Assembly: GCA_964035545.1 (NCBI GenBank)
Contig: CAXIUT010000282.1
Coordinates: 1 to 57,841 of the forward strand
Length of the DNA: 57,841 bases
Reading direction: 5' to 3'
DNA from: Bugula neritina
Lineage: Eukaryota; Bryozoa; Gymnolaemata; Cheilostomatida; Bugulidae
Numbering within the stretch: position 1 is the stretch's first letter; every line of letters begins with the position of its first letter. Positions 11,285-23,948 of this stretch are shown here, piece by piece. The translations under genes were made by a program, and so were the position numbers. Under the pieces are notes generated by a model. It was not told the origin of the DNA. It ran no database searches and worked only from the letters and a program-made list of their open reading frames with translations.

Positions 11285-12684
11285 TCAAAATAAAGATTTA
11301 TCAGTAACTATTGGACTTATCTTAAAATCAATCACCTCTTTTCTTTTCATAGATACATCAATATCAAAACTATCTTTATAGTTATAAATTCCCTATCCAT
11401 CTTAAACTCCATTTTTCCACGATCCTTAGTAAACTAACATTCTGTCTCGATAAAAATATCTTCCTTTACCCTAAAACTTTCCATCAACAACTTATCCTTC
11501 ATATAAATCTCCATTTGTATACTTAAAACGACCTAAACCTCTTTGTCTGTCCTCATAAAACTCACCTTCATAGACAGTTCCATCACTGTATCTATAAACA
11601 CCTTGTCCATGTTTTTTATTGTTGAGAAATTATCCAATATATGAATCATTATTTGGCATAAATAGCTATCCTTTGCCTTTAATGACATCTTTTTGCCAAG
11701 TAGCTTTTAATATCAATTGACCGTCTTTACTGAACAAACTTCCTTATCCATTTTTAGCACCCATAGAAAACATGCCTTAAAACCTCTATCTATTTTGATA
11801 AAATATAACCCCTTTATTTTATTTAAAATTATTTCTAAATCCTCCTTTATATATCTCCTGACTACCATACGTAAACAACTCCCCATACCCTTCCTTAACA
11901 TCATCCTTCCATCCTCCAGTATATCTATCTCCATTGCTATAATAATAAATACCATAGCCATGTTTAACTCCATTCAGTATATCACCCTAATATCTCTATC
12001 CATTAGTAAAATAATAAAAACCTTTGCCCTACATCGAATCATTTCGCCACTATCCGCCAAAGATATCACCCTATGAAAATGTGTATATTCCAAGACCTTC
12101 TCTTTGACCATTTTTTAGCTATCCTCGATATGCACTGCCATTTTAGTATAATATCTATTTTGTTTATTTTGATGATAAAATTTGCTATATCTATCTCAAT
12201 CTTTCGTTATTTTTAAGTTTGTCTCTATGGGATATTCGACTGCTATTACATCCTGAATTTTAATCAAATTATGATACTTATTTGATGGTGATATAATTAT
12301 TTGATTTTTTGTTTGATTTAGCGCTTCCTTTCTTTTCACTTCCATATTTATCTTTTAGTTCTTAATAATAATCGACAAAAGATTGTTATTCTTTACACTA
12401 TCTAAGCATAAATTTAATTTTTTTGGATATTTAATGGAATTCCTTATCTTCTTAACATTCTGCAATAGCAGCTAAGTACACTTGAGATACTGGTCGATCA
12501 GAGACCAATTGAAATCAATATAAAATTGATCATTCATACAATAAAGTTCAAATTTCGTAATCTACTCATCCAAAAGATACAATATCTTTAGAACAGATAA
12601 ACCTAGTTTTTGTTGAATCTATTGGTTAGTAGAAGTTATTTAATTTTATCTCTAAGATTATAAAATAGTCTATGGCATTTGCAT
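11285..12684 (-). CDS. MORN-repeat protein with helical N-terminal domain
   Basis: 459 residues after removing one 20-nt intron at 12460-12479. MORN repeats bind phospholipids or organise membrane-linked cytoskeleton, and in ciliates they sit at the cortex. Residues ~1-180 are helical and hydrophilic (VLKILYLLDEEITKFELYC). From about residue 190 the repeats run to near the end: YENGSAYRGELKNGQREG, GIYTFSEGDIFGG, FYYFTNGERYEGDIL, YYYSNGDRYTGGWKDDV and others, roughly a dozen units with the Y-x-G-x-W/F-x-x-G spacing. Many of the conserved Glu in these units are TAG codons. The start MQMPETIL is the first ATG of the open frame. No kinase or other enzymatic domain is attached. Confidence 0.9.
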
Positions 12685-12829
12685 TCGTGATGATATTTTT
12701 GGTTTTTATTTGTTTTGACGATTTATCATTCTTAGTTCTCTTGTAGTATATATATATTAATGAAAATTAGTATGCTATATTTTGTATTATTGAATAAAAT
12801 TCAAAGGAAGATAGCAAAATCTAATCTAT

Positions 12830-13342
12830 TCATTGATTTACTGATAATGACTAACAGTAATTAACTAATGATCTAAATAAATATAATTCAACTGCATTAT
12901 TTTATTCTATTCTAGCTATATTAACATTTTAATAGTAATATTCAATATATTTCTAATAAAAGAAACCGCCTATTTCTTCTAGATGGTCTTCATATTCTTC
13001 TTAATAAACTAACTGAGAGTCATCTACCCAAATTAATAAACCAACATAAAACAAAATTTATAATTATTTTTCTTGTTGCTTTATACATTACTAATCACAT
13101 ATCCAACAAATTTATGAACATATTTGCAATCGCTAGCAGCATAGTATATCTATATATCTTTAAGATATGTTATCATCTACTGCTAGTACAATAGATATTT
13201 CTTAGCACAAATGTACTTCTTTTTGTTAAGCGTATTTTTAAGAAGAATAAGCTAGCCCAACCCCAACCCCAACCCCAACCCCAACCCCAACCCCAACCCC
13301 AACCCCAACCCCAACCCCAACCCCAACCCCAACCCCAGGCAT
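12830..13342 (-). CDS. Unknown acidic, Cys-rich protein; N-terminus covered by telomere array
   Basis: Frame of 170 codons from an ATG at 13342-13340, just beyond the telomere array, to TGA 12830-12832. The array fills codons 3-29 and keeps the frame, so the real N-terminus is hidden. The readable part has a Cys-rich stretch (ILCCERLQICSEICWICDEE) and an acidic, Tyr-rich tail (VDDSQLVYEEEYEDHLEE). The run ISIVLAVDDN recalls a response-regulator start, but nothing else of that fold follows, so I give no family. The tail codes densely with TAR = Glu, which supports a real gene. It shares a strand with the MORN gene 145 nt downstream. Confidence 0.6.
13256..13337. repeat. Internal telomeric array (CCCCAA)n inside a gene
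   Basis: About 82 nt of perfect CCCCAA units, starting CCC and ending CCCCA. It lies between codon 2 and codon 30 of the small gene on the minus strand and does not shift its frame. Orientation is the same as the other internal arrays: the C-rich strand is on top, so it would cap the left end of a chromosome continuing to the right. Confidence 0.97.
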
Positions 13343-13416
13343 TATTATTAATATGAAATTATAATTATCGGACATTTATATAAAATATGATATTTATTGC
13401 AAAATAAATGAGAAAA

Positions 13417-15290
13417 TCACTTTCTAGATTTGTTTATGCCAGCTTTATGCTGTTTTATCATTTAGTTTATTTATTGGAAAGTTTATCTTTTATTATGTTA
13501 GCTCTAAACTTCTTTTTTCACTTTTTTTTAGTTAATTATCTTAGCTTTCAGAAGTTTGTCCTTATATTTTTCATTCGCTTACTAGAGATTATCAATCTAC
13601 TGATGCAATTTTTATATTTAATGAAGACATAATTCAAGATTACTCAAAATTTATCTATTTGACTTTCTAGTTGATCTTTGGTATGATTCAAATGCTAATT
13701 CTATCTTTATTTTTATTATAAATCAGCTTTTTGTCTTTGATATGCAGTCTAATAGGAATACTATTCTTACTTTTTCAATCTATCTTCTTGTAATTATTGC
13801 TGTATCTGTTTTTGTCTTGTTATTTAAAAATATTATCTATTATTTCTTTATAAAATATTAAATTTCAATTTCAACTCTTCCATAGTATTATCCTTTTCCT
13901 TAATGATATTCTCAAACAATGTCTACTTTCCTTTAACTTCAGCCACAAGAATTTCCAACTCTTTATTTTTATGTTCAAGTTATAAAATTCTGTTTTAGTT
14001 CTATTTTTATTGTCCATTATGCATAGTATAATAGTTATTTTTTAATCTTTCATTTTAGTTTCTATAATATTTCATATTTTCCTATAACTATCTATATCTA
14101 TTTATCTGCTCTTACTTATCAAGCCTAAAATGTTCAATAACTTTCTCTTTATCTTGATTTTGCTATTTAAGATCAAAATATTTTTATTCGAGATCTTTTT
14201 CTTTGATTTAATTACGAATTTTATCCTATTTATATCTTTGAATTTAACCCATCAAAGATGTCACCACTTAACTTACTTTCTTTACTTCTTCAGTTCTTTA
14301 TTTAACCTAAATTTATGCTTTATTCAGTTATTTTTTATACCTTTTCAATTATTTCTTATATATTTTTTCTACACTCTTCTTCTAAACATCATCACAATGT
14401 CGACATTTTTCAACTCTTTCCACTCTACTTTAACTCTCTATATCCTTCTTTTGACAACGATTAAACATCAAAAGAAAGTTATTGATTTGATTATTCAAAT
14501 TTCTAGCATATAGCTGAACATTATCATAATATTGCTAAGGCTTATCCATGTATATGGGTATTCGAGTAATACTCCGTCCTATTCTTTAAGCCTAAATATT
14601 CAATTTTAATTTTTACTAGCTGGTAAGCAAAGGAGATGAAATTTGAATGCTTTCAATATTATTTTTTAAAGATCTAAGGTACTGTTAATATAACTAGCAT
14701 GCTTCAAGAGATTATATCTTCTAAGAAATATCTTTTTTGATTTTACTATGAGAAGGAAGTTCATTTCTATATTTGTATCTTTTAGTTGAACCTTGAGAAG
14801 GATTTCTTTTCATTCTTGAAGGCTATGAATCTTATGATTAACTTAGTTAAAATCTAGCCTGCTTTTTAGCTGATTTACTATCAACACTAAAAGAAAATTC
14901 TTTTACTTAATTAAATTTATTCTTAGTTTGGGTTGATATTTATTTAGTAGGACTTTGATGCTTACCTCTTGAACTTGAATGACTTTTATATCTGTGAGAA
15001 GAAGAGGGAGATTTATCTTTCTTCATTTTTCTACACACTGACATATCAAGACCTTATGACGACTTATTATGAGTACTTTTCAGTTATTTAAGCTATTTTT
15101 TAAGAGTAGTTAGTTCCTTAAGTACTTTTTTGATGCTATTGACATTTCTTTGGTCACTATCTTCTTGAATTTTGCTGAAGATGTTGGCAATAGGACGGTA
15201 AGGTTTAATTAGTTCTTTTTGAATGTTGTTTTTGAGATAAGAAGAAACATTAGTGTTTTTTTATCTGAGAGGAGACTTCGTTTTCTTCAT
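13417..15290 (-). CDS. Coiled-coil protein with Ser/Arg-rich N-terminal region
   Basis: About 617 residues if one ~20-nt intron is removed (the span is two bases over a multiple of three; the splice site is probably near 13660-13690, where one frame ends in TGA and the next continues). It starts MKKTKSPLREKNTNVSSYL. Residues ~50-130 are coil, followed by a low-complexity Ser/Lys/Arg stretch (SSSHRYKSHSSSRGKHQSP), and the C-terminal two thirds are heptad-rich coil ending KQHKAGINKSRK. This shape is common among basal-body, axonemal and cortical structural proteins, but no family is recognisable. It begins 36 nt from the divergent small gene at 15326. Confidence 0.8.
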
Positions 15291-15325
15291 ATTATAGATC
15301 TAACGCCTATTTTATAATAATTATA

Positions 15326-15748
15326 ATGAAGTTTGAATTTTAAAGAGATTTTGATGAAGAAAGAATGGAAGAAGATAAAAAATATTCAATGGTAAAACTA
15401 AAGAAAGAAGTATAATATTCAATGAATTATCAAAATAAATTAAATAAATTACTCAAAGCCGAAGTGTATAAACTGTAGACATTAGCTAAAAGATAAATGA
15501 TTGATAACCAATAAGAACAAGTATAGTTGCCTATGAAATAAGATAAGAAATAATAGATCAAACAATAAAAATCACTAAAAGAATAGAATAAACAAAAAAG
15601 AATAAATGTAAATCGAAAACCAAGCAGAAGAGTAACAGATCTTTTGATGAGCAGAGGATATCCAACAACTGCCAAATCAAAACAATACTAACCAACTCAA
15701 ATCAACAAATCACTACGTCTTCCTAATCGATTCAAAACAAACCAATGA
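15326..15748 (+). CDS. Short basic protein, 140 residues, unknown
   Basis: Single-exon frame, ATG 15326 to TGA 15746. The first 95 residues are a charged helix very rich in Glu and Lys (KEEIKQEKSLKEENKQKR). The last 45 are basic with isolated Ser and Pro (VNRKPSRRVTDLLMSRGYP), and there is no signal peptide or membrane segment. The conserved-looking tail suggests a binding motif attached to a coiled coil. It is divergent from the coiled-coil gene (36 nt) and convergent with LeuRS (93 nt). I recognise no family. Confidence 0.75.
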
Positions 15749-15840
15749 AAATCATAAAACAATTGATTGATTGCTTTATTATCATATGTATTTCAAAAAA
15801 AAAATAAAAAATAATTTTTCACAAAAATTTGATTTATCGA

Positions 15841-18800
15841 TCATTCAAATGCTATAATAGGATGTCCTGGAGTTACATTAGAAAACATTTATTTCCATAA
15901 TTTGGTTTCTTTTTCTGGAGCATCATTTACTTAAACAAACTAAATATGATAAAATTTACTTCGATTTCGACAGGAAACTCTTTTTTAATATTTAAGACAA
16001 AACTAGTTAAGACTTTTAGCTCATTAAAAGGTAGGCATTATTATAAAACTTCTGAACCTCTAACTTTGTATTACTTTTAAATAAAACCTGCAAATTTAAA
16101 AAGTTTATTCTTTTACTATTTATTCTTTATCTGAATTTCATCTCGCCATTTTGAATTAATTTATCCATTTTTTATTTGACTCTTTAAAAAGTTAAGCATC
16201 TCTACCTGATACTCTTGAAATTTATTTCGGTAAATTATTAATCCTTTCTTTATTTTAGGAACCTCACCTTTCTTAGACTTTGATGCTTCATTATAAGCTT
16301 ATCTAGCTAAAACCATGAATTTATGAAAATATTGATGAGATCTGATTAGTCCATAGTTAATTTATCCTTTGGGTTTAGGAAAAGGGCAATTTCCAAGGAG
16401 TTAACTGTAATTTTTATATTAAATAGCAAAGGAAAGGAAATAATCAATATAGGCTATTTAACAAAAGTGAGGGCATATTGGGTAGAGGAAGATAAGCTGA
16501 AGATAAATGTACCTTTAAATAAGATCAATTCTTGGCTTGTCTTGGTCACAGTTAAAGAGATAAAGATCTTTCATACTTGAAAAATCATGAAATCCATACT
16601 TAACAACATCTCTGTAGACCATTTTTTCATAGGCTTATCTCACTTTATTTATCTGATCTTCCATCTAGTTCTCAAATATATCATCAAAACGAGATAAACT
16701 TTCGTTTTCAGCTTGACCAACTCTATAAGTTTTTCTTCCTTCCATTACTTTGACCAGGAACATCTCGAGAGTAGATAATTGCATAATTCCAGCATTTGCA
16801 TTTTCTGATGTAAAATTAGCATCATTTATACTATCTCCAGCCATAGCACAAGCTAATCTAGCTGAATCAGCACCATATTATTAAACTGCTTTTTCGAGAG
16901 TTATAAAGTTTCCCTTACTTTTACTCATTTTTTATCCTTCAACGTTTATATAGCCATTGCAATAATAACCTCTGGGCCAAAAAGATTCATCATCCCAAAT
17001 AGCTGCATGATTGAAAAGAGCCATAGTTAAATGATTTTTTATGAGATCTTTAGCTGAACATCTTAAATCCATTGGATACCAATACAAAAATGATTATCTA
17101 CATTTATCTAGCTTATAATTAGGTATTTTTTCACTCGTATATTTTGCTCCAAGGAAAATATGACTCCAAAAATCATGAGTTAAATCTTCAGATCGTATCC
17201 CGAGTAAACCTGGAAGTGAGCCATCTAAATCACCTTGTAAAAGATGACAAATTGTATAATAAGCAAAATATATGGTACTGTCTGAAAGAGACTCAATTAA
17301 GTATTGCTCATCAAAAGGAAGCTTTGTTCCAAGTCCAAAAGATCGAGAACATCCCCACTCACGAAGCCAGTTAATTGTATAAATTAAATCTTTATGTAGT
17401 GTTTCACTATTGCATTTAAAATTCTTTGTAACATGGTTTAATACTCTTTTTTTCCATTCTTAATCAGCATAGTTCAAATACCATTGGTCAATGAAGCTGA
17501 CAACACATACGTCTCCTGATCTTGATACAACATGACCTCCAGGCTAATAGTAAGTTATGGCATATCCTTTTTATATAAGCTCCTTTTTAGTTAAATTTTT
17601 AGCTTCTGAAACTTTAGAACCAGCAAAATTCCCTATTATCATCACTCCTTCATGGAAACCTTTCTTATATGCTTCATCTTTAGCCTTAGCAAGTAACTCA
17701 TGATCGTTTTGACTCTTTATTTTCATTTTTTCACATAAGGTTAAAGCTGTTAGGTTGCCATAACTTGTTTCAATAAGAGGAATAGGTTAAGGAGCAACCA
17801 TTTATTATTTTATTCCAAATTTTTAACGAAGAGCTTTTTTATTTCTAAGGTCATACGTAGCCATCCAATCATCAGGAGAATCGCTTGGTACACATGTTAC
17901 AACTCCAGTTCCTTTTTCCATGGATATTGTCATCATCGGTAAAGTATAAATCTTTTAATGAATAGCATTAGGTGCTTTTAAAGGAAGGCCTAAGAGTTCT
18001 TCTCCTTTAAAAGTATCAATGATATTAATTTTTTCATCTTCTTTAGTTTGACCCTGAAAAGATAAATTTTAAGCTGAACGTTCGCTACAGATAAATATTG
18101 AAGAATCTTTCATTTAGAGAGCAATATAGTCACCTGTTGGGAGTAAAAAGCAGCTTGTTTGACCGTACATAGTCTCTGGTCTTAAAGTTGCTGCTACTAA
18201 AAAGACTTCTTTGCCTTCTAAAGTTTTATTCATTCTTTAGTTTAATGCTAAAACTCTGATTTTAATGAGAGTATATTCGTCCGGTACAATACCATCTCCT
18301 TCAGATCTATCATCATCAGCACATATCTGTTTATCTTTTGGAGAATATATCGAAGGCCTATATATTTATATTTAATTACCTTTTTCCAAATTTAATGAAG
18401 CCTTTTTCTTTTAGGACTGTGAACTGCCACCTAATAAAAGAATCATAATAGGGATTGTTTTCAGTTGTGATAAAAGAACGACTATGATCTACATGTAGAC
18501 CAAAATTTTTAATACTTTCTCTTCCAAGAGGAGGAAAAAATTTAGTCCAAAAGTTAGCTTAAGTAAACTTAGGAATAATTTAAGCATCTAAATCCATTTG
18601 ACAAAGTATTTAATATTGATATTTATTTTAACTATCTTTTGGTAAGGGTGGTAGTTCTGGAGGATTTCCATAGGTTTTAAGTTCATATTAAAGTTTTTTT
18701 GCTGCTGCAGAAATAGGCATACCTATATAAATATAAAAGAACCTGTGCAGTGAAATCCAAAAGGAAAAAGAACATTATAACCATTTAATCTTTTATACCA

Positions 18801-18995
18801 GGCATTGAAGTCACACTTAGTCATTGAGAAGGCATGTCCTAGATGTAATTTTCCATTCATATATGGGTAAGGAAAGGTTTGAAAAAACTTAGGTTTCTGG
18901 CTAGGCTATGCAATGAAGAATTGATTTCTTTCCCAGATAGCACGAGCTCGGTTCTCAATAGAGATAAGTTTATCTCTTCGAGCTGTATTCTTCAT
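15841..18995 (-). CDS. Leucyl-tRNA synthetase, cytosolic
   Basis: Class Ia synthetase charging tRNA-Leu; 1044 residues after one 20-nt intron at 18723-18742, the length expected for a eukaryotic cytosolic enzyme. Start [18 protein letters not shown], then the HIGH-type motif in [26 protein letters not shown] joined across the intron to MPISAAA, a CP1 editing region, and KMSKSKGNF near 16920, preceded by a conserved Glu encoded by TAA. The C-terminal extension ends [10 protein letters not shown] before TGA 15841-15843. The archaeal/eukaryal-type insertion order marks it as the cytosolic rather than the mitochondrial enzyme. Its start lies 122 nt from an internal telomere array. Confidence 0.95.
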
Positions 18996-19117
18996 AGTTA
19001 ATCAAATATGATGCAAGATAATCTATGAAAAACACATTTATTATAATTATATTTCTTTTATATTATTACTTTATAGTGAATTGATATCAATAATAATGAT
19101 TAACTTGATTTTAAGGA

Positions 19118-19193
19118 CCCAACCCCAACCCCAACCCCAACCCCAACCCCAACCCCAACCCCAACCCCAACCCCAACCCCAACCCCTAACCCC
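19118..19193. repeat. Internal telomeric array, intergenic, with one CCCCTAA variant
   Basis: About 76 nt of CCCCAA units closed by a single CCCCTAACCCC variant. Unlike the other internal arrays it lies in a 252-nt intergenic space, between the 5' end of LeuRS (18995) and the 3' end of the alveolin/coiled-coil gene (19248), so it interrupts no gene. It has the same orientation as the others. Confidence 0.97.
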
Positions 19194-19247
19194 TTATTTA
19201 TCATAATCACATAAAGAGTCGATCCATTATAAATATGATAATAACGT

Positions 19248-22200
19248 TCATCTTCTATCAAAATAGGCACTCGAGTTATGCAAATCTTTCCGATTCAAAT
19301 TCAAAGTCAAAAACTTAATCTTATTATTTTTCTACTTCAACTACCTCTCCAATTCCATCAACTACCCCTTCAACTCCTCATTCTAATATATCAACTCTCG
19401 ATTCTGATTCCGTTCCTACTCCAACTCCCTATGCAAATCAATCACCCCATCCCCTCGATTCTTCCTCGACACCAACTATATCTTCAGACGATTGACTTCC
19501 TTGGTCAAACCAGTGATCTCCGCAATCAAATTCAATTTCTAGTTATCAGCTTCAATCATCCTTCTCTAACACTGCTTGACTGACTACTACAATGAACCAA
19601 TATACTGTTAATCATAGCTATGGTTTCTTCCGTTTGACCGTCCATTCGATAGCTCTAATTTAGTAACTTTATGCTCTAAGGCAACAATAGCCTATCTCAA
19701 CTGCTTGCTGGTCCTCTATCTGTATTCAGCATCAATGTATATTTATTCTATAAGTTTAGCCATTTTTTATTTGAGTTAAAATCCATGAATATCCTTCATA
19801 ATTCTTTTGATTTCGATAAGATTAGCTTTCCTACTATACTGCTATCTCATCATATTGGCAGAATAACTTATCTAACTATGTAATTTAGTTCCAGAATTAC
19901 TATATTATAATTTATTGATTCTACCGTTAGCAGATTTAACATCACTATTATATATCTATCTCTATTATTTATGAGGAGAATTAAAACCCTGCTTCTTTAT
20001 TTATCTAACTTTATTCCGATTGCTCATCTTCATATTTTTTAGCTATTTATCAAGTTGCTCTTTCTGGTATTTCAATTCCTATATCAATAACGTTTTTTAA
20101 TCACTCAACTAATATTCCTTTCTAAATTGATCCTGCAATTGCTATAGCTATAATTTAGCAGAATTGAACAATTAAATACAATACTAATTTTACTACTTTA
20201 GATGAATAATATGATTCTATTTCTGCTACAACAACTTCTAATAATTAGCATTGATATGATTCTATTAATTCTACTAAATAAATTGCTACATCTGATACTA
20301 TAATTTCTACTTCTAAAGATTTATGTTTTGAACTGATTGCTCAAGAAGCTCATTAAAATGCTTCTACTTCTCAAGATCTTTACCTAACTGCTATATCAAC
20401 ATTTTTAAGTGCTAGTTTTACTATTTCTAGGATTTAAGATCGTTTATCAGAGACATCAGCTATGATTTGTCTTATTAGTTACGGTAGATCATTGAAGATT
20501 CATATTGACTCACAAGATTTAGTAATTATTTTTTACTGTTGTCAAGTTCAACTGTCTGCTATTGATTTTTAAGATATAACTGTTAACTTTGACAAAGAGA
20601 TTCATTTAGTTTTACTTATATTTGCAGTTTCTAGCTATTAATTTCAATCAATTCCCTCTGCAATGACATCACCTATTCCTGTAAATTGTCTTTAACCAAT
20701 AACAACTATTGCCAATCCTCCATACCAGGTCGACAGGGATTAGACTCCTTCTATGAATCATGTTCTTCATATTTACACCTCAATCTATCAAGTTAATTTT
20801 TTAAACGATCATTCTATTTAGCTAAAACATGATATTAATCTTAACTAATTTATGATTTTTATTTAAGTACACGTTAGTTGAATTCTGGAGGCTGGTTATT
20901 GTAAAAAGATTGATATGAGCGATCAGAAATAACACCTCCTTCGATTTTGACGTTCTAGAAGTTAGATAGCTGAAAATTACCACCAGAACTCGAACGAATC
21001 AACATCTTCTATGGAGAGCTTTACTCCATTTGATTAATCTATGTGTTTTGTTTTATAGTTATCTAGGTTTGCTTTTATTTTGACTATTATTCATTTAGTT
21101 GTTTATGAGATTATTCTTATATATTTGATTCGAGAGAGATATATTTTACTACTTCTACTTCTTTTATTACTTATACTTCTTTTATTTATTGGGGCAGATA
21201 TTTAATTACCTCGACTTATTTAGTTATTTATACTGTTTTTTAGACCTCAACTTCAACTTTTTTTATTACCTATTTAGGTACCTCAACTATGACCTCCTTG
21301 ATAGTATAAACTGGCACTTCTTTAATTACCTATTTTATTATTTAAAGTTCCTTGATAACTTCTACTTCAACTTCCTTGATAACTTAAACCTATCTGATCA
21401 CTTCTACCTCAGATAAAACCTGACTTGGCTCAATATAAACTTCAGCCTCACTATCAGTATAAGTTGTAGATTTAGAATTTTGACCAGCATCTCTGTTCAT
21501 AGTTATTTATATTGGTACTTATTTGATAACTTCAATAATAACTTCTTTTATTACTTCAACTGGTTTTTATTTTATTATTTAGACCTATTTCACTATTTAT
21601 TTGTTGACCTCTATTGGCACTTAAATAGGAATTTATTTGATGATTTCCACTTATTTAATAACCTCTACCACTTTTTATTTTATCTTTTATACTGGAACTT
21701 CCACCTCAACATAAACTTATTGTGGAACCATAACTTCTTTTATCTTCTATATATATTTTATCACTTCAACTTCAATAGTTTTTATGACCTAAATTTACTT
21801 TATCACTTACACTTCTTTTATCTTTTATACATACTCTATCTTTTCAACCTATTTTATTACTTCAACCTATTTTATAACTTCAACCTCTTTAATAACTTCG
21901 ACTTCTTTAATAACTTCGACCTAAACAATTTGAGGCACTTACTTTATTACTTCTCGAATTATTTCCTTTTATTTAAGTACTTCAATTTATACCTATTTAA
22001 TAACTTCAACTATTTTATCTACTTGAATTTCTTTGATCACCTATATCTCTCTTACCACAGGTATTTCTACTATTTTTTAAATTTAAACTATTTTATCTAT
22101 GTACACTGGAACCTCAACAGTTTTTTATATAAAGATTTACTTGGGAACTTCGATTTCTCTTGAAACTTCAATTATATTTTATATTTATACTTCTACTATC

Positions 22201-23948
22201 TTCTATACTGGTACTTCACATATCTTTTAAACTTAAATTTAGACTTATATTATTTTTTAAACTGGAATCTAGATCATTCTCTCGACCTAGATAATTCTTT
22301 AAACTTAGACAATTTTCTAAACTTCAATCTCTCGAACTACTTCGATTATTCTATCAACATAAACTTACACTTAAACTATCTTTTCAACCTCAATTATCCT
22401 CTAAGATATCTGTTCTTGTCCTTAGATTTACTTATAAACAGGAACTTATATTATTTTTTAGACTTAAACTTCTTTTGTAATATAAATAATTTTCTAAACC
22501 TCAACTTCAACTATCTTTTAGACTTACTCTGTCTTTTAGACTGGAACTTATACTATTTTTTAAGTTGGAATTTATACTATTTTTAAAGTTTAAATTTATA
22601 CTATCTTTTAGACTGGAACTTATACTATTTTTTGCACTGGAATTTATACTATTTTTTAAGTTTGAATTTATACTATCTTTTAAACAGGAACTTATACTAT
22701 CTTTTAGATTAGAACTTATACTATCTTCTATATTTCAACTTATACTATTTTCTATATCTAAACTTCAATTATTTTTTATACAGGAACTTATACTATTTTT
22801 TACACTGGAATTTATACTATTTTTTAAGTTGGAATTTATACTATTTTTTAAGTTTGAATTTATACTATCTTTTAAACAGGAACTTATATTATCTTTTATA
22901 TTAAAACTTATACTATCTTTTATATTTCAACTTATACTATTTTTTATATCTAAACTTCAATTATTTTTTATACAGGGACTTATACTATCTTTTCCACCTC
23001 AATAATTCTCTAAACAGGAACTTAAACAACTTTCTAAACTACCACTTCAACAACTTGTGCCATTTAGTCTCTGACTATCTGTTAAGTCTAAAGTTCATAT
23101 GTTTCATCTACTCCTTTTCTGACTATTTTTTCTACTTAAACTATTTTTTCCACTTAGACAATTTTTTAAACTTCAATTGTTTTTTAAACTTAAATAGTTA
23201 TAATTTTTTAAACTTCTATCTATTTAGGTACTTCAACTATTCTTTATACCTCAATAATCTTTTAAACCTCAATAGTCTTCTCAACCTAAACAACTTTATC
23301 TACATAAATAATTTTATCAACCTCAACTATTTTCTCTTTTTAAACTTCTACAATAACAGGCACTTCTATCTATTTGACTACTTCTATCAAAGTAGGAGCT
23401 GTTTGTTCTTATCTTTAAATAAATTTATCCACATAAACTATCTTTTAAACTTAAACTGTAATTGCCTTTTATACTTATACTATTTTTTCAACAAAAAGGA
23501 CTTTTTAAGGTGCCTAAATCTATATCAATTTATAGTTGTCTCGAGATTTAGGTATCTATAATTTCATTGTTTTCTATGCGAAATTTCTCAGTTCATCAGG
23601 TAAAGAAGAATATATTTCTTTGATTTTCAAAAAGTCAATAAGAAGTTGATAATTACAAACCATTGTTTAAAGTTGACTTTTATACTTCTAAAGCTATTAA
23701 TCTTGACTAGTCTTCTTTTTATTTTATTTTATATTTGAAGCTTATTCTTTGCTGAATCTTTGCTATTTAATTTTAGCATATTAATGTCCAGTCTAGTCGG
23801 TATAATATGAAAAAAGATCATCTTAATAAAAGACCTTATTGCATTCTTTAGAATCTCCTTCTATTTACTTAGTAACCCTATCTATTTAATCTTGCAAATG
23901 TTGAGCTTATAGTAACTCCTTCATCTTCTCAGACTTTGACTCAGTCAT
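19248..23948 (-). CDS. Giant alveolin-repeat protein with C-terminal coiled coil, 1566 residues
   Basis: Single-exon frame from ATG 23948 to TGA 19248-19250 under TAR = Glu. Residues ~1-190 are a unique charged head (MTESKSEKMKELLEAQHLQD). About 780 residues of alveolin-type repeats follow, built from EKIVEV, EKIIEV, VEVPV and KEVEVIKEV units, then a ~600-residue coiled coil (MEESSPEKMLIRSSSGGN onward). Alveolins form the membrane skeleton under the alveoli of ciliates and apicomplexans. Read with the standard code this region gives long spurious Phe/Leu/Tyr-rich frames on the opposite strand, because the repeats are pyrimidine-rich there. Repeats and coil are joined with no TGA, so I treat them as one protein. 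An internal ATG at 21029 could start the coil separately. Repeats plus head are duplicated at 29193-31586. Confidence 0.88.

Noticed and set aside
12830-13255. Response-regulator receiver domain
   Set aside because: Only the short LAVDDN run resembles one; the phosphoacceptor Asp and Lys positions and fold spacing are absent.
21189-23561. Plus-strand Phe/Tyr/Leu/Asn-rich frames
   Set aside because: They are the antisense of the alveolin repeats, open only because the repeat is pyrimidine-rich on that strand.
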